Origin: Babylonia areolata | Taxonomy: Eukaryota; Mollusca; Gastropoda; Neogastropoda; Buccinidae | Length of the DNA: 64,000 nucleotides | Direction: 5' to 3' | Assembly (NCBI RefSeq): GCF_041734735.1 | Contig: NC_134884.1 | Location: 30,166,458 to 30,230,457 of the forward strand | In this document: piece by piece, positions 22,111 through 35,111 of the stretch | How positions within the stretch are numbered: the stretch's first letter is position 1 | Layout of the letters: each line of letters starts with the position of its first letter | Translations under genes and position numbers: made by a program | The notes under the pieces: model-generated | What the model saw: the letters and a program-made list of their open reading frames with translations, nothing else | Databases searched by the model: none | Told to the model about the DNA's origin: nothing

Positions 22111-22449
22111 CGATTCAGTAGTAACAATCAAGGCTACAGCGAGGAAAACTACAAATGAAGCCTCACTTTGGCTGAGAGGTGTGAGCTAAGAATTTCGATT
22201 TCAGTCCTTTTAACAAACGTTGACATACCCTACAGTCCTTTTATCAAACCTCTATCAACACAAATGTTGACATACACTGAGTTAAGCACACCACGGCGTC
22301 TCCCACTCGATGAACCCAGGCGAACGCTTATACAGGTGTTGGCTGACATCACACCCGATTGAAACGTTTAAAAGAACGAGAAAGCTCTAAATTAATGTTG
22401 ATAATATATGTTATCAGTTACCCGATATGATTCGTTTTAAATCGAGCAC

Positions 22450-22451
22450 AC

Positions 22452-22511
<60 letters not shown>
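22450..22511. repeat. Perfect (GT)n/(CA)n palindrome
   Basis: About 30 bases of CGTGTG... run into GCGCGC at 22478-22483 and then about 30 bases of CACACA..., making a self-complementary hairpin centred at 22480/22481. Confidence 0.9.
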
Positions 22512-22514
<3 letters not shown>

Positions 22515-23025
22515 GAAAGCTGAGATTTATTTCACCTTTGGATGAAGCGCATTCCATTACTGACATTTTACCCCCTCCAACAGTTGTGTCAGAATGGATA
22601 GACCTAGTCTAAACATAATAGTGTGATCACAATCAGTGGGAAGGACCAACTACAAAAACAAAAAGAAAATAATGATGATAAAAATAAATATGAAATTATT
22701 ATCAGTGTTGTTTATTTCTAGCACGATAAAATTACTTTCAGGCATTCTCAATGTCAGCGAATCCAGACCACTTTCCTCATCCACCCAATCTCCACCATCA
22801 CGTTCAATGTTCATGAGGTCGTTGGCACGCCGGGTGATAATTACACTTTCCATTGTGCTGATATCTTCATAGAACTGCCGACACTGAGTTGATGATCTCA
22901 CTTATGAGCATAGTGGTGATGAGCATAGAGGTGAAGACGGAGGGACAGTGGAAAACCTCAGTAGTCATCACCTTGTAGCAGGAGCTTTTAACGACCATTC
23001 CGAGACAACAGATTAGAGGACTGCC

Positions 23026-23398
23026 GACGAGCGCATTAGCCGAGTGGTTAAAGCGTTGGACTGTCAATCTGAGGGTCCCGGGTTCGAATCATGGTGACGG
23101 CGCCTGGTGGGTAAAGGGTGGAGATTTTTACGATCTCCCAGGTCAACATATGTGCAGACCTGCTAGTGCCTGAACCCCCTTCGTGTGTATATGCAAGCAG
23201 AAGATCAAATACGCACGTTAAAGATCCTGTAATCCATGTCAGCGTTCGGTGGGTTATGGAAACAAGAACATACCTAGCATGCACACCCCCGAAAACGGAG
23301 TATGGCTGCCTACATGGCGGGGTAAAAAAAAAAACCGGCCATACACGTAAAAGCCCACTCGTGTGCATACGAGTGAACGCAGAAGAAGAAGAAGAAGA
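23026..23398 (+). mobile_element. SINE-A, full length, 11-base target-site duplication
   Basis: tRNA-like head with A box TAGCCGAGTGG and B box GGTTCGAATC, then the family body (GGTAAAGGGTGGAG, CAACATATGTGCAGACC) and a (GAA)n tail. It is flanked by AGAGGACTGCC at 23015-23025 and 23399-23409. The intact flanks suggest a recent insertion. Confidence 0.93.
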
Positions 23399-23586
23399 AG
23401 AGGACTGCCCACTAATAACAACCAAAGAACTTCTGAAGACAAAGATGGGGCATGCAGCCACGTTTGATATCACATCCGGCAGTGATGTTTTGCGATGGAA
23501 TAACAACATCGTCAACGTCAACACTGAAACATGGCATCCATCTACTGAACACAGCACGAAGAAGGTCCAAGTCAGAGAAGAAGTAG

Positions 23587-23940
23587 TAGATTGTATCGTA
23601 TTGTATCATTGTATTGCTTTACTAATTTTTGTTACAACAGATTTCTCTGTCTGAAATTTGGGCTGCTCTCCCCAGGGAGAGCGCGTCGGTACTCTGAGAG
23701 CGCCACCTTTTTCTTTTTTCCTGCATGTAGTTTTTTGGTTCTGTTTTTTTTCCTGTCGAAGTGGATTTTGCTACAGAATTTTACCAGGGATAACCTTTTT
23801 GTTGCCATGGGTTCTTTTACCTGCACTAAGTGCATGCTGCACACGGGACCTCGGCTTACCGTCTCATCCGAATGACTAGCGCGCTCAGATTCTCTCGCTT
23901 CCGAGGCGGACACGTTACCTCTAGGCCATCACTCCACTTA
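23587..23940 (-). mobile_element. SINE-D, near full length
   Basis: Minus-strand head GTGGAGTGATGGCCTAGAGG, though its B-box part is missing. The body includes CATTCGGATGAGACG and GCATGCAC, then GCTCTCCCTGGGGAG and a (TACAA)n-type tail. Confidence 0.88.
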
Positions 23941-24299
23941 GGACCCAGCCATTCCTCATCAAACACCATAACAAGACGATGAAGGGGGGTGGACAGGACG
24001 GCACAGAATGTAGAAAGGTACAAAATGGCTATCCATAGCAAGGAGTGGTGGGTGGCCTCTCTTCATTTACTGTCTGCATCAGTCCATTCAGCAGCCATGG
24101 CATTTTCATGGACAGACTGAGGTCTCCCCTCGTCTTCCTGGCCGTGCCATTTCGGAGGCATGACCCTCACTCATGCAGCCAGCTCTGCCCAGTCAACCAC
24201 TGATTCCCCGATGGGGTCAGCCCGATACTCCACCGTGTCGATACTCCCCCGCGTCATCCCCGATACATTCCCTAGAGTTCTAGTTCTGGACATGTCAAG

Positions 24300-24445
24300 G
24301 CATGCATGCGGACTGATTCATATACGCTAAACCACTTCTGCTTTAAAAAAAAAAATAAAGAAATGAAATAATTTTTAAAGAGAGAGAGAGAGAGAAGACG
24401 TCTGACCTGCGCATAAACCGAACACGCTGGTGAGACCTTGAAAGA
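24300..24445 (+). mobile_element. SINE-B, degraded and interrupted
   Basis: CATATACGCTAAACCACTTC and GCATAAACCGAACACGCTGG correspond to the two halves of SINE-B, separated by A-rich and GAGA simple sequence. Confidence 0.55.
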
Positions 24446-24799
24446 CGCTGGGATGATCGGGAATTCCCCCTCGGAAGGAACGCCAGAAGACCAGCCAGGA
24501 TATTAGGGAGGGTTTGCAGACGGACCCACTTTCTTCTGATTTCGTGGAGGTTCCCCGATTATTTTTGCGAGAACCGCGTGGGCATGCGCGTCTCCATTTT
24601 CTATTTTTTCCAGGTCACCGAAAGGCTAAAATTTCGTCGTTGAAATCGCTGTTCTGACAAAAGGATTTTGAACATTTTCGGTGACAATTTTTTGCAAGTT
24701 TAAATGATATATTTGGTTTTAGAACAGCACCCATCATTTGCTTTTGTCTTCTATGTTTACTTTGAGCGTGTTCCTTGTCAAATCTCTACCAGTATCTGT

Positions 24800-25339
24800 T
24801 CGAACTGATCCATTTATAAACTCTGCCAAATAGTTGTCCAAACAAAGGCAGTGCAAACTCCGAAAAGCCAGTTACGGTGGTGGGCTGCCCAGGACGTCAT
24901 ATGACCTACTTCTCGCTCTGCAAGCACCGAAAGGTCCACCACGAAAGGGGGTCTGCAGAACCTCCCTGTTAACACCCCACTCCCTTCAATCAGCCAGGAC
25001 TCCCCCACGGAATACCAGATGGGTCTCCCACATCTACGTCTCACGCCCTCGGGTAATGAAACAAGTACCACGTTTCGCTGGAAAAGGTACCGTTGTTCCA
25101 GGAGGTGAGTCCTGAGTCTTGCAAAGACCCAATCACTGTTAATAAGGCACAAGTCAATATGTCGTTATTAACTTAAAACAACAACAGAGGGAAGAGTAGG
25201 AGCCCAACTCACACCAACTCCCAGTCCTATCCGATACCGTAAATACTCCTTCTTCCCAAGGAACACCCCGGAGTGGAATGTAATTCCAGACAGTGCAACA
25301 GCTGCAGCATCGGAAGAGGCATTCCAGCACCAAATCTGA
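24800..25339 (+). pseudogene. LINE reverse-transcriptase C-terminal relic
   Basis: The plus-strand frame ending at 25339 reads KYSFFPRNTPEWNVIPDSAT and then SEEAFQ, the usual C-terminus of non-LTR retrotransposon ORF2 proteins (FFPRTI..WN.LP). No catalytic part is recognisable upstream. It is old and 5'-truncated. Confidence 0.65.
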
Positions 25340-26237
25340 ACAGAAAGGTTTTTTGTGGGGTTTTTGTTTGTTTTTTTCCCTCCCTCAGTGTCTCACCTTA
25401 AGTGTGAAGAAATCTTCAACAAGATGAAGGTGTTCACCTGAAGGAAAAAGAGGGTGGGAGAGTGGGCGTAGCTGAGGAAGCAGGAGCAGGAGGCTGAGTT
25501 AACAAGTTATATTCAATGAAGGGGAGTGGAATTTTCTACCAGCAGCACCGTCAATTGGCCCAGATCTTATTCATACGTCACGTACTAATCCAGGTTACGT
25601 CATGCCCTACGTCATCCGTTGGTCCCCCACTGGTAAATTGATATGTTACCACGATCTCCACTCTTTGGGAAATAACATATGTGCAGATGCCATGTCTCAG
25701 GAAATCATTTTTGATCCGTGTTGACGTCAACTCTGATAAGAGGGGGATGGGGGTTGGGGGGGGGAACAGTCGAGGGGTGGGGGACAAAAAAAAAACAAAC
25801 AAAAAAACCGGACGTCATTGACTACTCAAAGTCGTGGGGTCCAACTGGATCACGACATGGGCGGCATTCAATTCAGCACATCTCATTTCATCTTTTCATT
25901 TTGGCATCAGCAACCGCATAATATTGCAACTACCAACTATTTTGATTTAATCTTTAATAATGAATAATAATTTTTTTAGAATACAAGAAAATAAAGGGGG
26001 TACATGGGGGCTTGCATCTGCTTGATGGCACTCATTTTGAAACTCACTTCTCAATGTGACCGTACTCTGATCTTACCTTATGCAACAAAATGTTCTCACA
26101 CGGATGAATGCCAACCCCATATAGCTGGCACAGTTTCCAACCCTCAAACGTGATATATGTTTAGTTCCTTTCCACTTGATGACGTATGTTACACAGAAAC
26201 GCGGTATCGTTTCTTCATCGAATCGACAAGGACGATG

Positions 26238-26239
<2 letters not shown>

Positions 26240-26303
<64 letters not shown>
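26240..26303. repeat. (AT)n tract
   Basis: About 32 perfect AT dinucleotides; likely unstable and able to extrude as a hairpin. Confidence 0.97.
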
Positions 26304-26305
<2 letters not shown>

Positions 26306-26424
26306 AGGGAATCGTGTCATTCCAGCGTTGTCCCAAGTGAAATCCGGGGTCCGGTTTTGTTTTTCTGATGACTAAAATGCACTGAAGTGTCACGGTGGCA
26401 GAAGATCAAGGGTAACAGGATGAA

Positions 26425-26465
26425 GGGGGATGGGGGGGAAGGGGAGGGGGGAAGGGGGGCGGTAT
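26425..26465 (+). repeat. G-run cluster, possible G-quadruplex
   Basis: At least five G runs of four to seven (GGGGG, GGGGGGG, GGGG, GGGGGG, GGGGGG) separated by one to three bases. Gene-free region. Confidence 0.6.
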
Positions 26466-26577
26466 GGGAGAGGCGGCGGAGGAGTGTGTGTGTGTGTGTG
26501 TGTGTGTGTGATACCTGTATATTAAATATTCAGAAAGGCAGACGAAACCTTCGAGACTTACGTAGAAATCGAAGTAG

Positions 26578-26905
26578 AGTGTTGGCCTAGAGGTAACGCG
26601 TCCGTTCAGGAATCGAGAGAATCTGAGCGCACTGGTTCGATTCCCACAGTCGCCTGTATTTTCTCCCTCTCCACTAGACCTAGTCATTCGGATCAGACAA
26701 TAAACCAAGGTTCTGTGTGCAGCATGCACTTAGCGCGAGTAAAAGAACCCACGGCAACAAAATGGTTGTCCCTGGCAAAATTCTGTAGAAAAATCCACTT
26801 CGAAATGAAAACAAATAAAACTACAGTCATGAAAAAATAACTAAGTATGGGTGGCGCTCTCATAGTAGCGACGCACTATCCGTCGGGAGAGCAATCCAAA
26901 TGCAA
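26578..26905 (+). mobile_element. SINE-D, near full length
   Basis: tRNA-like head GTTGGCCTAGAGGTAACGCG with B box GGTTCGATTCCC, then CATTCGGATCAGAC, AAAGAACCCACGGCAACAAA and GTGGCGCTCTCATAGTAGCG. Confidence 0.88.
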
Positions 26906-27237
26906 TTCAAATCTATATGGAAAGAAAAGGGTACCATAGAGCAGGGCGTTCCCTTGCATAATGACGGATTTTCTATTGCACCAGTTGAGACATTGATCTT
27001 CTGAACTCTGACTTTGACTTCCGCCAAGGTTGATCATGCTGGTGAAGATTTGATGCAAGATGTGCCATTTCAGTTATGTCACTGACCTTTGGCGTAGCTC
27101 TGACGTCAGATCTTAACGTCCTGATAACGGGGGGGGAGGCTGTGAGCGGTTTGTTTTCCTAACCACTTGAATTGCCGTCCTGGGGATAATCCCCACGTTT
27201 ATTTTTGCTATGGACACACACAGAGACAAGCGCGCGT

Positions 27238-27432
<195 letters not shown>

Positions 27433-27795
27433 TGAGACATGTATGACATCGAGAAAACCGATTTAGGATGGTTTCATTAAGTCCATGTATATTATTTTGT
27501 GTGACTGAGTGAAAAAACCCCAACATAGTGTGAAACCACTGCCGCTGCTCTGAAATGGACGAACAATAACTTAAGCTTGACAATTTAAATGTACAGTCGA
27601 TGTCAACAAGTACAACCAGTCCGACTGTACACGTATACATGTACATCATAATGGTATTTGATTCATTTCTGGTGCAATGAAGTTTGAATTGCATATCTTT
27701 TTTGTTTTTTTTTTTTTTTTTCGTGACAAACACAACGGCAGATGTTTATATATGTGGTCAGTAATATTGCTTCCTTCTACACCTGGAAAGCAAAG

Positions 27796-28515
27796 ATTCT
27801 GAGCTGAAATGCAATGACGACTCATACTGTAGCATATAGTATATTTATTTCCCGAGAAAAACTTCTCCTTCTTCTGCATTCGCGGGCTACAACTCCCACG
27901 TTCACTCGCATATACACGAGTGGGCTTTTACGTGTATGACCGTTTTTACCCCGCCATGTAGGCAGCCATACTCCGCTTTCGGGGGTGTGCATGCTGGGTA
28001 TGTTCTTGTTTCCATAATCCACCGAACACTGACATGGATTACAGGATCTTTAACGTGCGTATTTGATCTTCTGCTTGCGTATACACACGAAGGGGGTTCA
28101 GGCACTAGCAAGTCTGCACATATGTTGACCTGGGAGATCGTAAAAATCTCCACCCTTTACCCACCAGGCGCCGTCACCGTGATTCGAACCCCGGACTCTC
28201 AGATTGAAAGTCCAACGCTTTAACCATTAGGCTATTGCGCCCGTCAACTTTCTCTGTCCTCTTTTCCTCTCCCTATTTCTCCCCTTCCCGTTCTATTCAC
28301 ACTTTTATTACTGTTTTAAAAAAAAAAAAAAAAATTATATGATTAAAAAATATATATTCTGAGCTGAAATGCAATGACGACTCTTACTGTAGCATATAGT
28401 ATATTTATTTCCCGAGGAAAACTTTCTCTGTCCTCTTTTCCTCTCCCTATTTCTCCCCTTCCCGTTCTGTTCACGCTTTTATTACTGTTTTTTTTTTTAA
28501 TAATTATATTATTTA
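27796..28515. repeat. Tandem segmental duplication (about 160 bases), left unit interrupted by a SINE
   Basis: ATTCTGAGCTGAAATGCAAT starts at 27796 and again at 28356. Both units run through CCGAG(A/G)(A/G)AAACTT into TCTCTGTCCTCTTTTCC and ATTACTGTTTT. The left unit is about 381 bases longer owing to the SINE-A insertion. Confidence 0.9.
27865..28245 (-). mobile_element. SINE-A, full length, inside one unit of a tandem duplication
   Basis: Head GGGCGCAATAGCCTAATGG with B box, family body and (GAA)n end. It is flanked by AACTT (27860-27864 and 28246-28250). The neighbouring unit at 28356-28515 holds the same flank without the SINE. Confidence 0.93.
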
Positions 28516-28649
28516 AGAAATATATATATATCATTATTTATTTGTGTGTTGTTTTATTATTATTGTTGTTTTGTTGTTGTTGTTTTATTCATTTCCAGAA
28601 CTCTTACATTCATTTGTGTATCTCCATACTTGATACTTATGCACTTTGA

Positions 28650-28684
28650 TGACCCCCCCCCCCCACCCCCCCCCCCCCCCCCTT
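28650..28684. repeat. Poly-C tract
   Basis: About 30 C residues broken by one A. A similar C run lies at 18088-18110. Confidence 0.95.
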
Positions 28685-29861
28685 CTATTTTACATCTGCA
28701 ACTGAGAACAATGGGAAGCTCTTTTCGGTTTCTTTCTTTCTTTTTGAAGCTGTGTAGGCTTATCCATCCCCCATTCCCCGCTGCTTCTCGTGATTTATAT
28801 CCTTCGAAGGCCGCGGCTTATGCAAACTCAGCTGGAAACGTCTCGAGCCCTGTCAATGTTTTTCTGTCAGTCACTTTCGGATTTTTCTATTTTTGGTGAG
28901 AAAATACCGACATACGTAAAAGCTATCCACACACACACGCACACACACACACACACCACACACAACACACACACACACACACAACAAGACCAGAGTGGTT
29001 ATACATAGACCCAGCTGAGTTTTCCACGCTTGAGTCAACAAAAGGAGAGACACAGTCAACAACGGGCGGGCCTGGTTCCTTTGTTGAACCAAGTCATCCA
29101 GTCGTGATATCTCAGTAACGGAGCTTTGTCATTGAATCGGGTTCTCGGTAAGTATAAACCTCTCAACAGCGAGCAAACAAAGCTTCTAAAGCCAACAAAA
29201 CATAGCAACATCGGGAAATCTGTTGAGAGAAAAGAAAAACGCGGACCCGATTCTTACAAAGACGTTGGGTAATCGACGTAAGCATTCAAGGGGCACTACT
29301 GGCTCCAGTCACAGTTCTCCCCCCCACCCCCCGCCCTCCCGAGATGTGTCACTCAAATGAGGTGTGTGGCCAAAACATGACACAAGAGATACTAGTGTCT
29401 TTGGCCAAAATGAGTTGAAGGCTGGAAGAAAGGGGAAATTGTGTTGCCGGTGAGTTGGCGTCCAGTGTACCAACTAAAAACACACAGTCTGTAACCGGAC
29501 ATTCTCTGTACTTCTAAGCTTTTCTGAATCATTCCCTTTGTCGAAGACCACTCTCCCGATTGCCGGTGAGTCTGAAAGGTGAGAGGGTGAGCCTGGTAGG
29601 GGTAGTATGGGGGCTGGGAGGGGGGGGGGGAAGTGAAGAGATTCAAGTCAGGTGTCTATATAGGACCATTTAATCTGTCTTGGTCTGACTCCGTGGTCAC
29701 GACACACGGCGGAAGACTGTCAGAGTCATCAGCGGTGCCTCAGTCCAAAACCCACCCAGGGTTACAAGACCGATGACGATGACTTCTATGACCATGGCCT
29801 TCGCCGCGAAAGAGTACCATGATATGACCGATCAAGACAAGGGCAAACATTGACTACCATG

Positions 29862-30242
29862 CGACGGGCGCAATAGCTGAATGGTTAAAGCGTTGGGCTT
29901 TCAATCTGAGGATCCCGGGTTCGAATCACGGTGACGGCGCCTGGCGGGTAAAGGGTGGAGATTTTTACGATCTCCCAGGTCAACATATGTGCAGACCTGC
30001 TAGTGCCTGAACCCCCTTCGTTTATATACGCAAGCAGAAGATCAGATACGCACGTTAAAGATCCTGTAATCCATGTCAGCGTTCGGTGGGTTATGGAAGC
30101 AAGAACATACCCAGCACGCACACCCCCGAAAGCGGAGTATGGCTGCCAACATGGCGGGTTTAAAACGGTCATACACGTAAAAGCCCACTCGCGTATATAC
30201 GAATGAACGTGGGAGCTGCAGCCCACGAACGCAGAAGAAGAA
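29862..30242 (+). mobile_element. SINE-A, full length, 10-base target-site duplication
   Basis: Head CGACGGGCGCAATAGCTGAA, B box GGTTCGAATCACGG, body and (GAA)n tail. It is flanked by GACTACCATG at 29852-29861 and 30243-30252. Confidence 0.93.
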
Positions 30243-31313
30243 GACTACCATGTACCCGTTTTTAGCAATAGTTAAAGCCTTGCTCAACACCCCCACCCCC
30301 AATCTCCACTCCACCCCTCCTCCACCCACCCGGGCCCCGCTTCTCTCATCCCTGCCCCCACTCCAATGAAGTCCTATCCTGGCCGCTGATTCTGTCCCAC
30401 ACTGATCTGATCTCGTGGGAGAAGTTTGACCGCCCACCCCGTGCCCCTTTTGTACGGATTTTCGTGCTTGGAAGATAAATAAAAAGGAGGCCCTTGAGTA
30501 ACGCTGACGTGAGGACGTGCTGAAGTGGGTATACGAGGAAGAGGGCATTGCACGGCCCCTATTTTAACCGCTCTCTCTGTTTGTACATGTTGTTGTTTGT
30601 TTTTGTTTTTTGTTGTTTGTGTGTGTGTGTTTATATTTGGGTGGTGGTGGTGGTGTTTTTCTACACACACACACACATACACACACTCAACCGTTAATGG
30701 ATCAGATATAACACAGAATGGGGTTTTCATTCTTTCGTTCGTTTTGTTATCCTCGCTATCTATTCATTTATTTTATTTATTCTTTTTCTTCTTCTTCTTC
30801 ATTATTCAATCATCATTTTATTCTATTGCATGCAAAGTGCATTTCCTCATTGAAAACAGGACGCCGTCGATCATTGCGAGATAAAAATAGCTCAACGATT
30901 TGAGAAGCGAAAGAAGTTCGATCTGTTTTATTTCTATCATTTCCATGGGACTTTTACCCTTCTTTTCTTTCTTTTAATGTAGGGGAATGAAAGGAATATG
31001 CAATGTTAGTGACTTGACTGACCCCCCCAAGGTCGGGGTGGCAAGGTTGGGTAAACGACATATGGAAGGTACGGATAACGGTATCACTGGAAGGGTTTAG
31101 TAAGTGGGACTCAGTGCACTTATGATGCTCCCATACACAGCTGACCGCGCACGCCGGTGTGTGTGTGTGTGTGCGTGTGTGTGTGTGTGTGAATGTGCGT
31201 GTTTGTCACTGTGTGTGCACGAAACTCATGCTGATGCTGATGAAACAGACAGGTGGTTCTTGTGTTACAATCTTGTATTAAGATTGCACTTGTAAGCACA
31301 CAGAGATACTAGA

Positions 31314-31348
<35 letters not shown>

Positions 31349-31389
31349 GCACGCACGCACACACACACACACGCACGCACGCACGCACG

Positions 31390-31426
<37 letters not shown>

Positions 31427-31616
31427 TTACGGCAAAAGACGCTCAAAGCCGAACAGGAAGAACACATCAGTCAAGGCTGCATGTTTTTGCAACAACAGTG
31501 ACCGCACAACTAGCGTTGAAAAGAGACACACCGGGGCCTCAGTGTATCATGAACACGACGATTTTCAGGGCTTGTTGTTCAGATCTGGTTTTCGATCCTC
31601 CCATTCTGCCACTGCT

Positions 31617-31650
31617 CGGGGGAGGGGGAGGGGGGGGGGGGGGGAAGGAA
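31617..31650 (+). repeat. Poly-G tract, possible G-quadruplex
   Basis: GGGGGAGGGGGAGG followed by a long unbroken G run. Confidence 0.7.
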
Positions 31651-31687
31651 GGTCAGCCAGTTGTGTTTTCAGTGTCTTGTTGTAACG

Positions 31688-31755
31688 TCGGTCACGTTCA
31701 TATCCTGGTAGTGTTAGACAGGTCCGAAAGATACAGACACCTGCGGTAAACATTG
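31688..31755 (-). mobile_element. SINE-C fragment
   Basis: GTCCGAAAGATACAGACACC corresponds to the GGTGTCTGTAT...CTCAGCCTG part of SINE-C. Confidence 0.5.
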
Positions 31756-31772
31756 GTACTTTTGATTAAGAC

Positions 31773-31905
31773 TCGCGACGGGCGCAATAGCCGAATGGTT
31801 TAAAGCGTTGGACTTTCAATCTGAGGGTCCCGTGTTCGAATCTTGACAATGGCGCCTGGTGGGTAAAGAGTGGACATTTTTCCGATCTCCCATGTCAACC
31901 ATTGT
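31773..31905 (+). mobile_element. SINE-A head fragment
   Basis: Complete tRNA-like head (GGGCGCAATAGCCGAATGG) and start of the body to about GATCTCCCATGTCAACC, after which similarity stops. It is 3'-truncated. Confidence 0.85.
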
Positions 31906-34665
31906 AAACGACCGTGATGATGAACCCCCTTTCCACTCAGTTGCCTGTTACATTTGGCGCTTGCGAGCAGGGATCTTTTAATTCTTAATCCTAGGAATTT
32001 CTTTTCATATCTCTTAATTCTGAAATCCTTTCATCAAAATTCATAATAAGTAAATCCCCTTACCCCACTCAACCTGTTACAGCTTTATTACATATTTAAC
32101 TTCTGTTACACCATGATACAACTTCGTCCTCAATAACACCATGTAAAATAATTTCTCAGCAGAATCGCCGTGAACCAAAATAATTCTTTCAACATTAACC
32201 AAGTGGGATAAGACCTCAGTCGTCCCAAAACCGAAGCCGGTGAAAGTACAAACGACCAAGGTATTTGTTGTCAGACGGGAGGCCCCAAACCAATGCCAGT
32301 GGTTCCACTGTCCAAACAAAACTGTGTCAGCGAAAATACGTGTGGCGAGTTCACCTCTGTTCCCCTACCTTACCTCTCTATTCTCGTCTCTCTCTATTCT
32401 TACCTCTCTCTCGCACGCACGGCACACACACACTCATACACACACGCGCGCACGCACTCATACCACTACAGTACACACACTAACACACACACGCGCTGAC
32501 ACACACACAACACACACACGTACGCACGCTCACAAACACACACGCACGTTCACACACACTTTCAATGAAAGAGATGTGCAACTGCCACTCCACAACAGCT
32601 ACCCCCCCCCCCCCCCACTCCCCCTCAACCCCCCAACACCCCATTCAGGGCCAGCAGTCAACACCCTAGTTACTGACCTCGCTGATAAAGGGTTTTTTTT
32701 GTGTAACCATCGCTTCAATTGCTCTCTCCCCCCACCCACCCATCCCCCTTTCCTTCCCCAACGCTGTCCCCCCCCACCCCCCCACCCACTCCAACCACTC
32801 TCCGGTCCAACCCTCCCCCAATACAAGCAAACTCAGTCAGAGGGAAATAGGCTACCATAGTACAAGGACAGGGTTTAGCGTCTTTACATCCGCCTATTAT
32901 GTCTGCATGTGTGTGTGTGTGTGTGTGTGTGTGTCCTTGAAGGGAGTAACAATCGCATAAACAAGTTTCGAATACTGGTTGGGTGGTAGGACGGAACGAG
33001 TATTCAACTGAGCCATGATGGTTGATGGCTTTCCGGCCATGTTGACCTTGTTCCAAATGGCAATTAAAGTCCAGGGAATGAGTTCAGCATGTGTCTTGCA
33101 CTTCAGCTACTTGTCTCTGGCTGTCTACACACACACGCACACACACATACGCCGGCGTGCACACGCGCGCAATTACTGACACGCACACACACACATACAC
33201 GAACACACACACGAACTTACATGTTATCTACAATGTTCAAAGACAGCGATGAATTATATATATATATCCTGTTTCCGATGCAAACCTATCCATTAACATC
33301 TCTTGAACAATTAGCGTATTCACTTCGCGATTCTTCTAAATGTTTGATAACGGGCACAGTTGGTATCTTCCTTAGGGGACTGATCCGTTTGTTTTCATTG
33401 TGTAAAATAACATACATTATAAGGGCGCCATAATATAAGTCTGCTACATCTCTGTCTCAATATATCTCATCACACGCGCACACACACACGCAAGCGCGCC
33501 CACACAATATACATATGCCCGTGGATATGCACACATATAAACACACACACGCGCTCTATGACTGACACGCCCGCCAGCGCACACAATCGTGCGCATACAC
33601 ACTTCACACTAACATACTTACGGTCACGCGCTCACACGCTCCAATTTGTCTTTGCTAACCTACATCAGTTACAATAGCACACATATATTTAATGGAAAGG
33701 GTAGAAAGAGAGGGGGGAAAAGTCGTGCAGGACAAATATGATGAAGAACAGACAGAAAGACAGAGAACTCAAACGCTTTGTTCAAGTATTAAGATTTTAG
33801 GCATGGCCTATTCTTCCAGTATGTCCTTGCTTGGAGGAGAGACGCTTGACGCTTTAACACTTTGATGTCATTGGCCATGAGGTTCTTATGACATAGGTGA
33901 ATGCATCAACATACTTTCAGTTTATAACAAACCATTATAATAAACGAAAGAAGAGAGAGAGAGAGAGAGAGAGAGTAACGTTTGTGGTGATTTTCAGTCA
34001 TGACAAACAATAGGCATCACAGTTCAAGGAAGAATGGAAAGAGCGCATGAAGGGTTGGCGGTGGAGGCAATTGCGAGAGGGGTTTATCATGATTGTGGTG
34101 ATTTTGAGTCATTACAAAGATTGGGCATAATAGGAAAGGAGGAACGGAAAGAATGCGTGAGAGAGGGGCAGAGGGAGGGGGATGGAGGCAGAAGAGATAG
34201 AGGTGATATTATTTATGGTGATTTGTGAAGACCCAGATTGGGTACAACAGGAACTTCAAACGATGCCTTTAATGTCACTTTAATACGAGATCACACAGTG
34301 ACGAGGTGTGAGCGTGCGTGCGTGTGTGTGTGCGCGCGCGTCCGTTTGCATGTGTGTGTGTGTGTGTGTATCGTGTGGAGTGTGTGTGTGACATGGAGAG
34401 ATAGAGAGAGAGAGGGGAGATGGGGAAAAAGGAGGGGGTGTGAAAGGAGCGAGAGTGAAAGTTTACCATCACCAGTGAGGAGAAAACGGACCACTTAAAA
34501 CTTGTACTTGATGACCCATGAGTTCAAAGCAATAGCTTAAAACTTCTATCTGAAAACCCAGTAGTTCAAGGCTTTAAACTTGTTTGATAACCCACGAGTT
34601 CAAAACAGTGGCCTATCTGCTGAAGCAATCATGACACAGAGTGAGGTAACTTTGTTTAATATGAC

Positions 34666-35055
34666 GTGGAGTGATGGCCTAGAGGTAATGCGTCCGCCTA
34701 GGAAGCAAGAGAATCTGAGCGTGCTGGTTCGAATCACGGCTCAGCTGCCAATATTTTCTCCCCCTCCACTAGACCTTGAGTGGTGGTCTGGACGCTAGTC
34801 ATTCAGATGAGACGATAAACTGAGGTCCCATGTGGAGCATGCACTTTGCGCAGGTAAAAGAACCCATGGCACCAAAAGGGTTGTTCCTGGCAAAATTCTG
34901 TAGAAAACTCCACTTCAAAAAAGAAAAAAAAACTGCACACAGGAAAAGTTTTAAAAAAGGGTGGCGCTGTAGTGTAGCGACGCGCTCTCCCTGGGGAGAG
35001 CAGCTTGAATTTCACACAGAGAAATCTGTTGTGATAAAAAGAAATACAAATATGT
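34666..35055 (+). mobile_element. SINE-D, full length
   Basis: Head GTGGAGTGATGGCCTAGAGG with A box TGGCCTAGAGG and B box GGTTCGAATC; body complete; end GAAATCTGTTGTGATAAAA with a (TACAAA)-like tail. Best full-length SINE-D in the window. Confidence 0.92.
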
Positions 35056-35111
35056 TGAGGTGAAGATGACAGGAACCGGAAGGGGAGGGGAGGCAACGGG
35101 AACAGTATAAA

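Larger units (their letters stand above)
28685..34660. other. Gene-free repeat-rich interval
   Basis: No exon recognised. Besides the SINEs listed it holds CA/GT arrays at 28928-28984, 31157-31192, 31316-31426, 32420-32560, 32907-32934, 33125-33215, 33478-33640 and 34310-34395, and (GA)n at 33950-33976. Confidence 0.65.

Noticed and set aside
21827-22189. Open frame of 120 codons
   Set aside because: It lies in one arm of the inverted repeat; the homologous arm does not keep the frame, so coding is not supported.
23026-23100. tRNA genes at SINE heads (also 27.9, 29.9, 31.8, 43.0 and 51.4 kb)
   Set aside because: A and B boxes are present but the sequences continue into repeat bodies and do not fold as whole tRNAs; they are SINE promoters.
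23118-23654. Open frame of 178 codons, with similar frames at 29885, 30042, 50819 and 17508
   Set aside because: All translate SINE-A; the same peptide appears at each SINE copy in the matching orientation.
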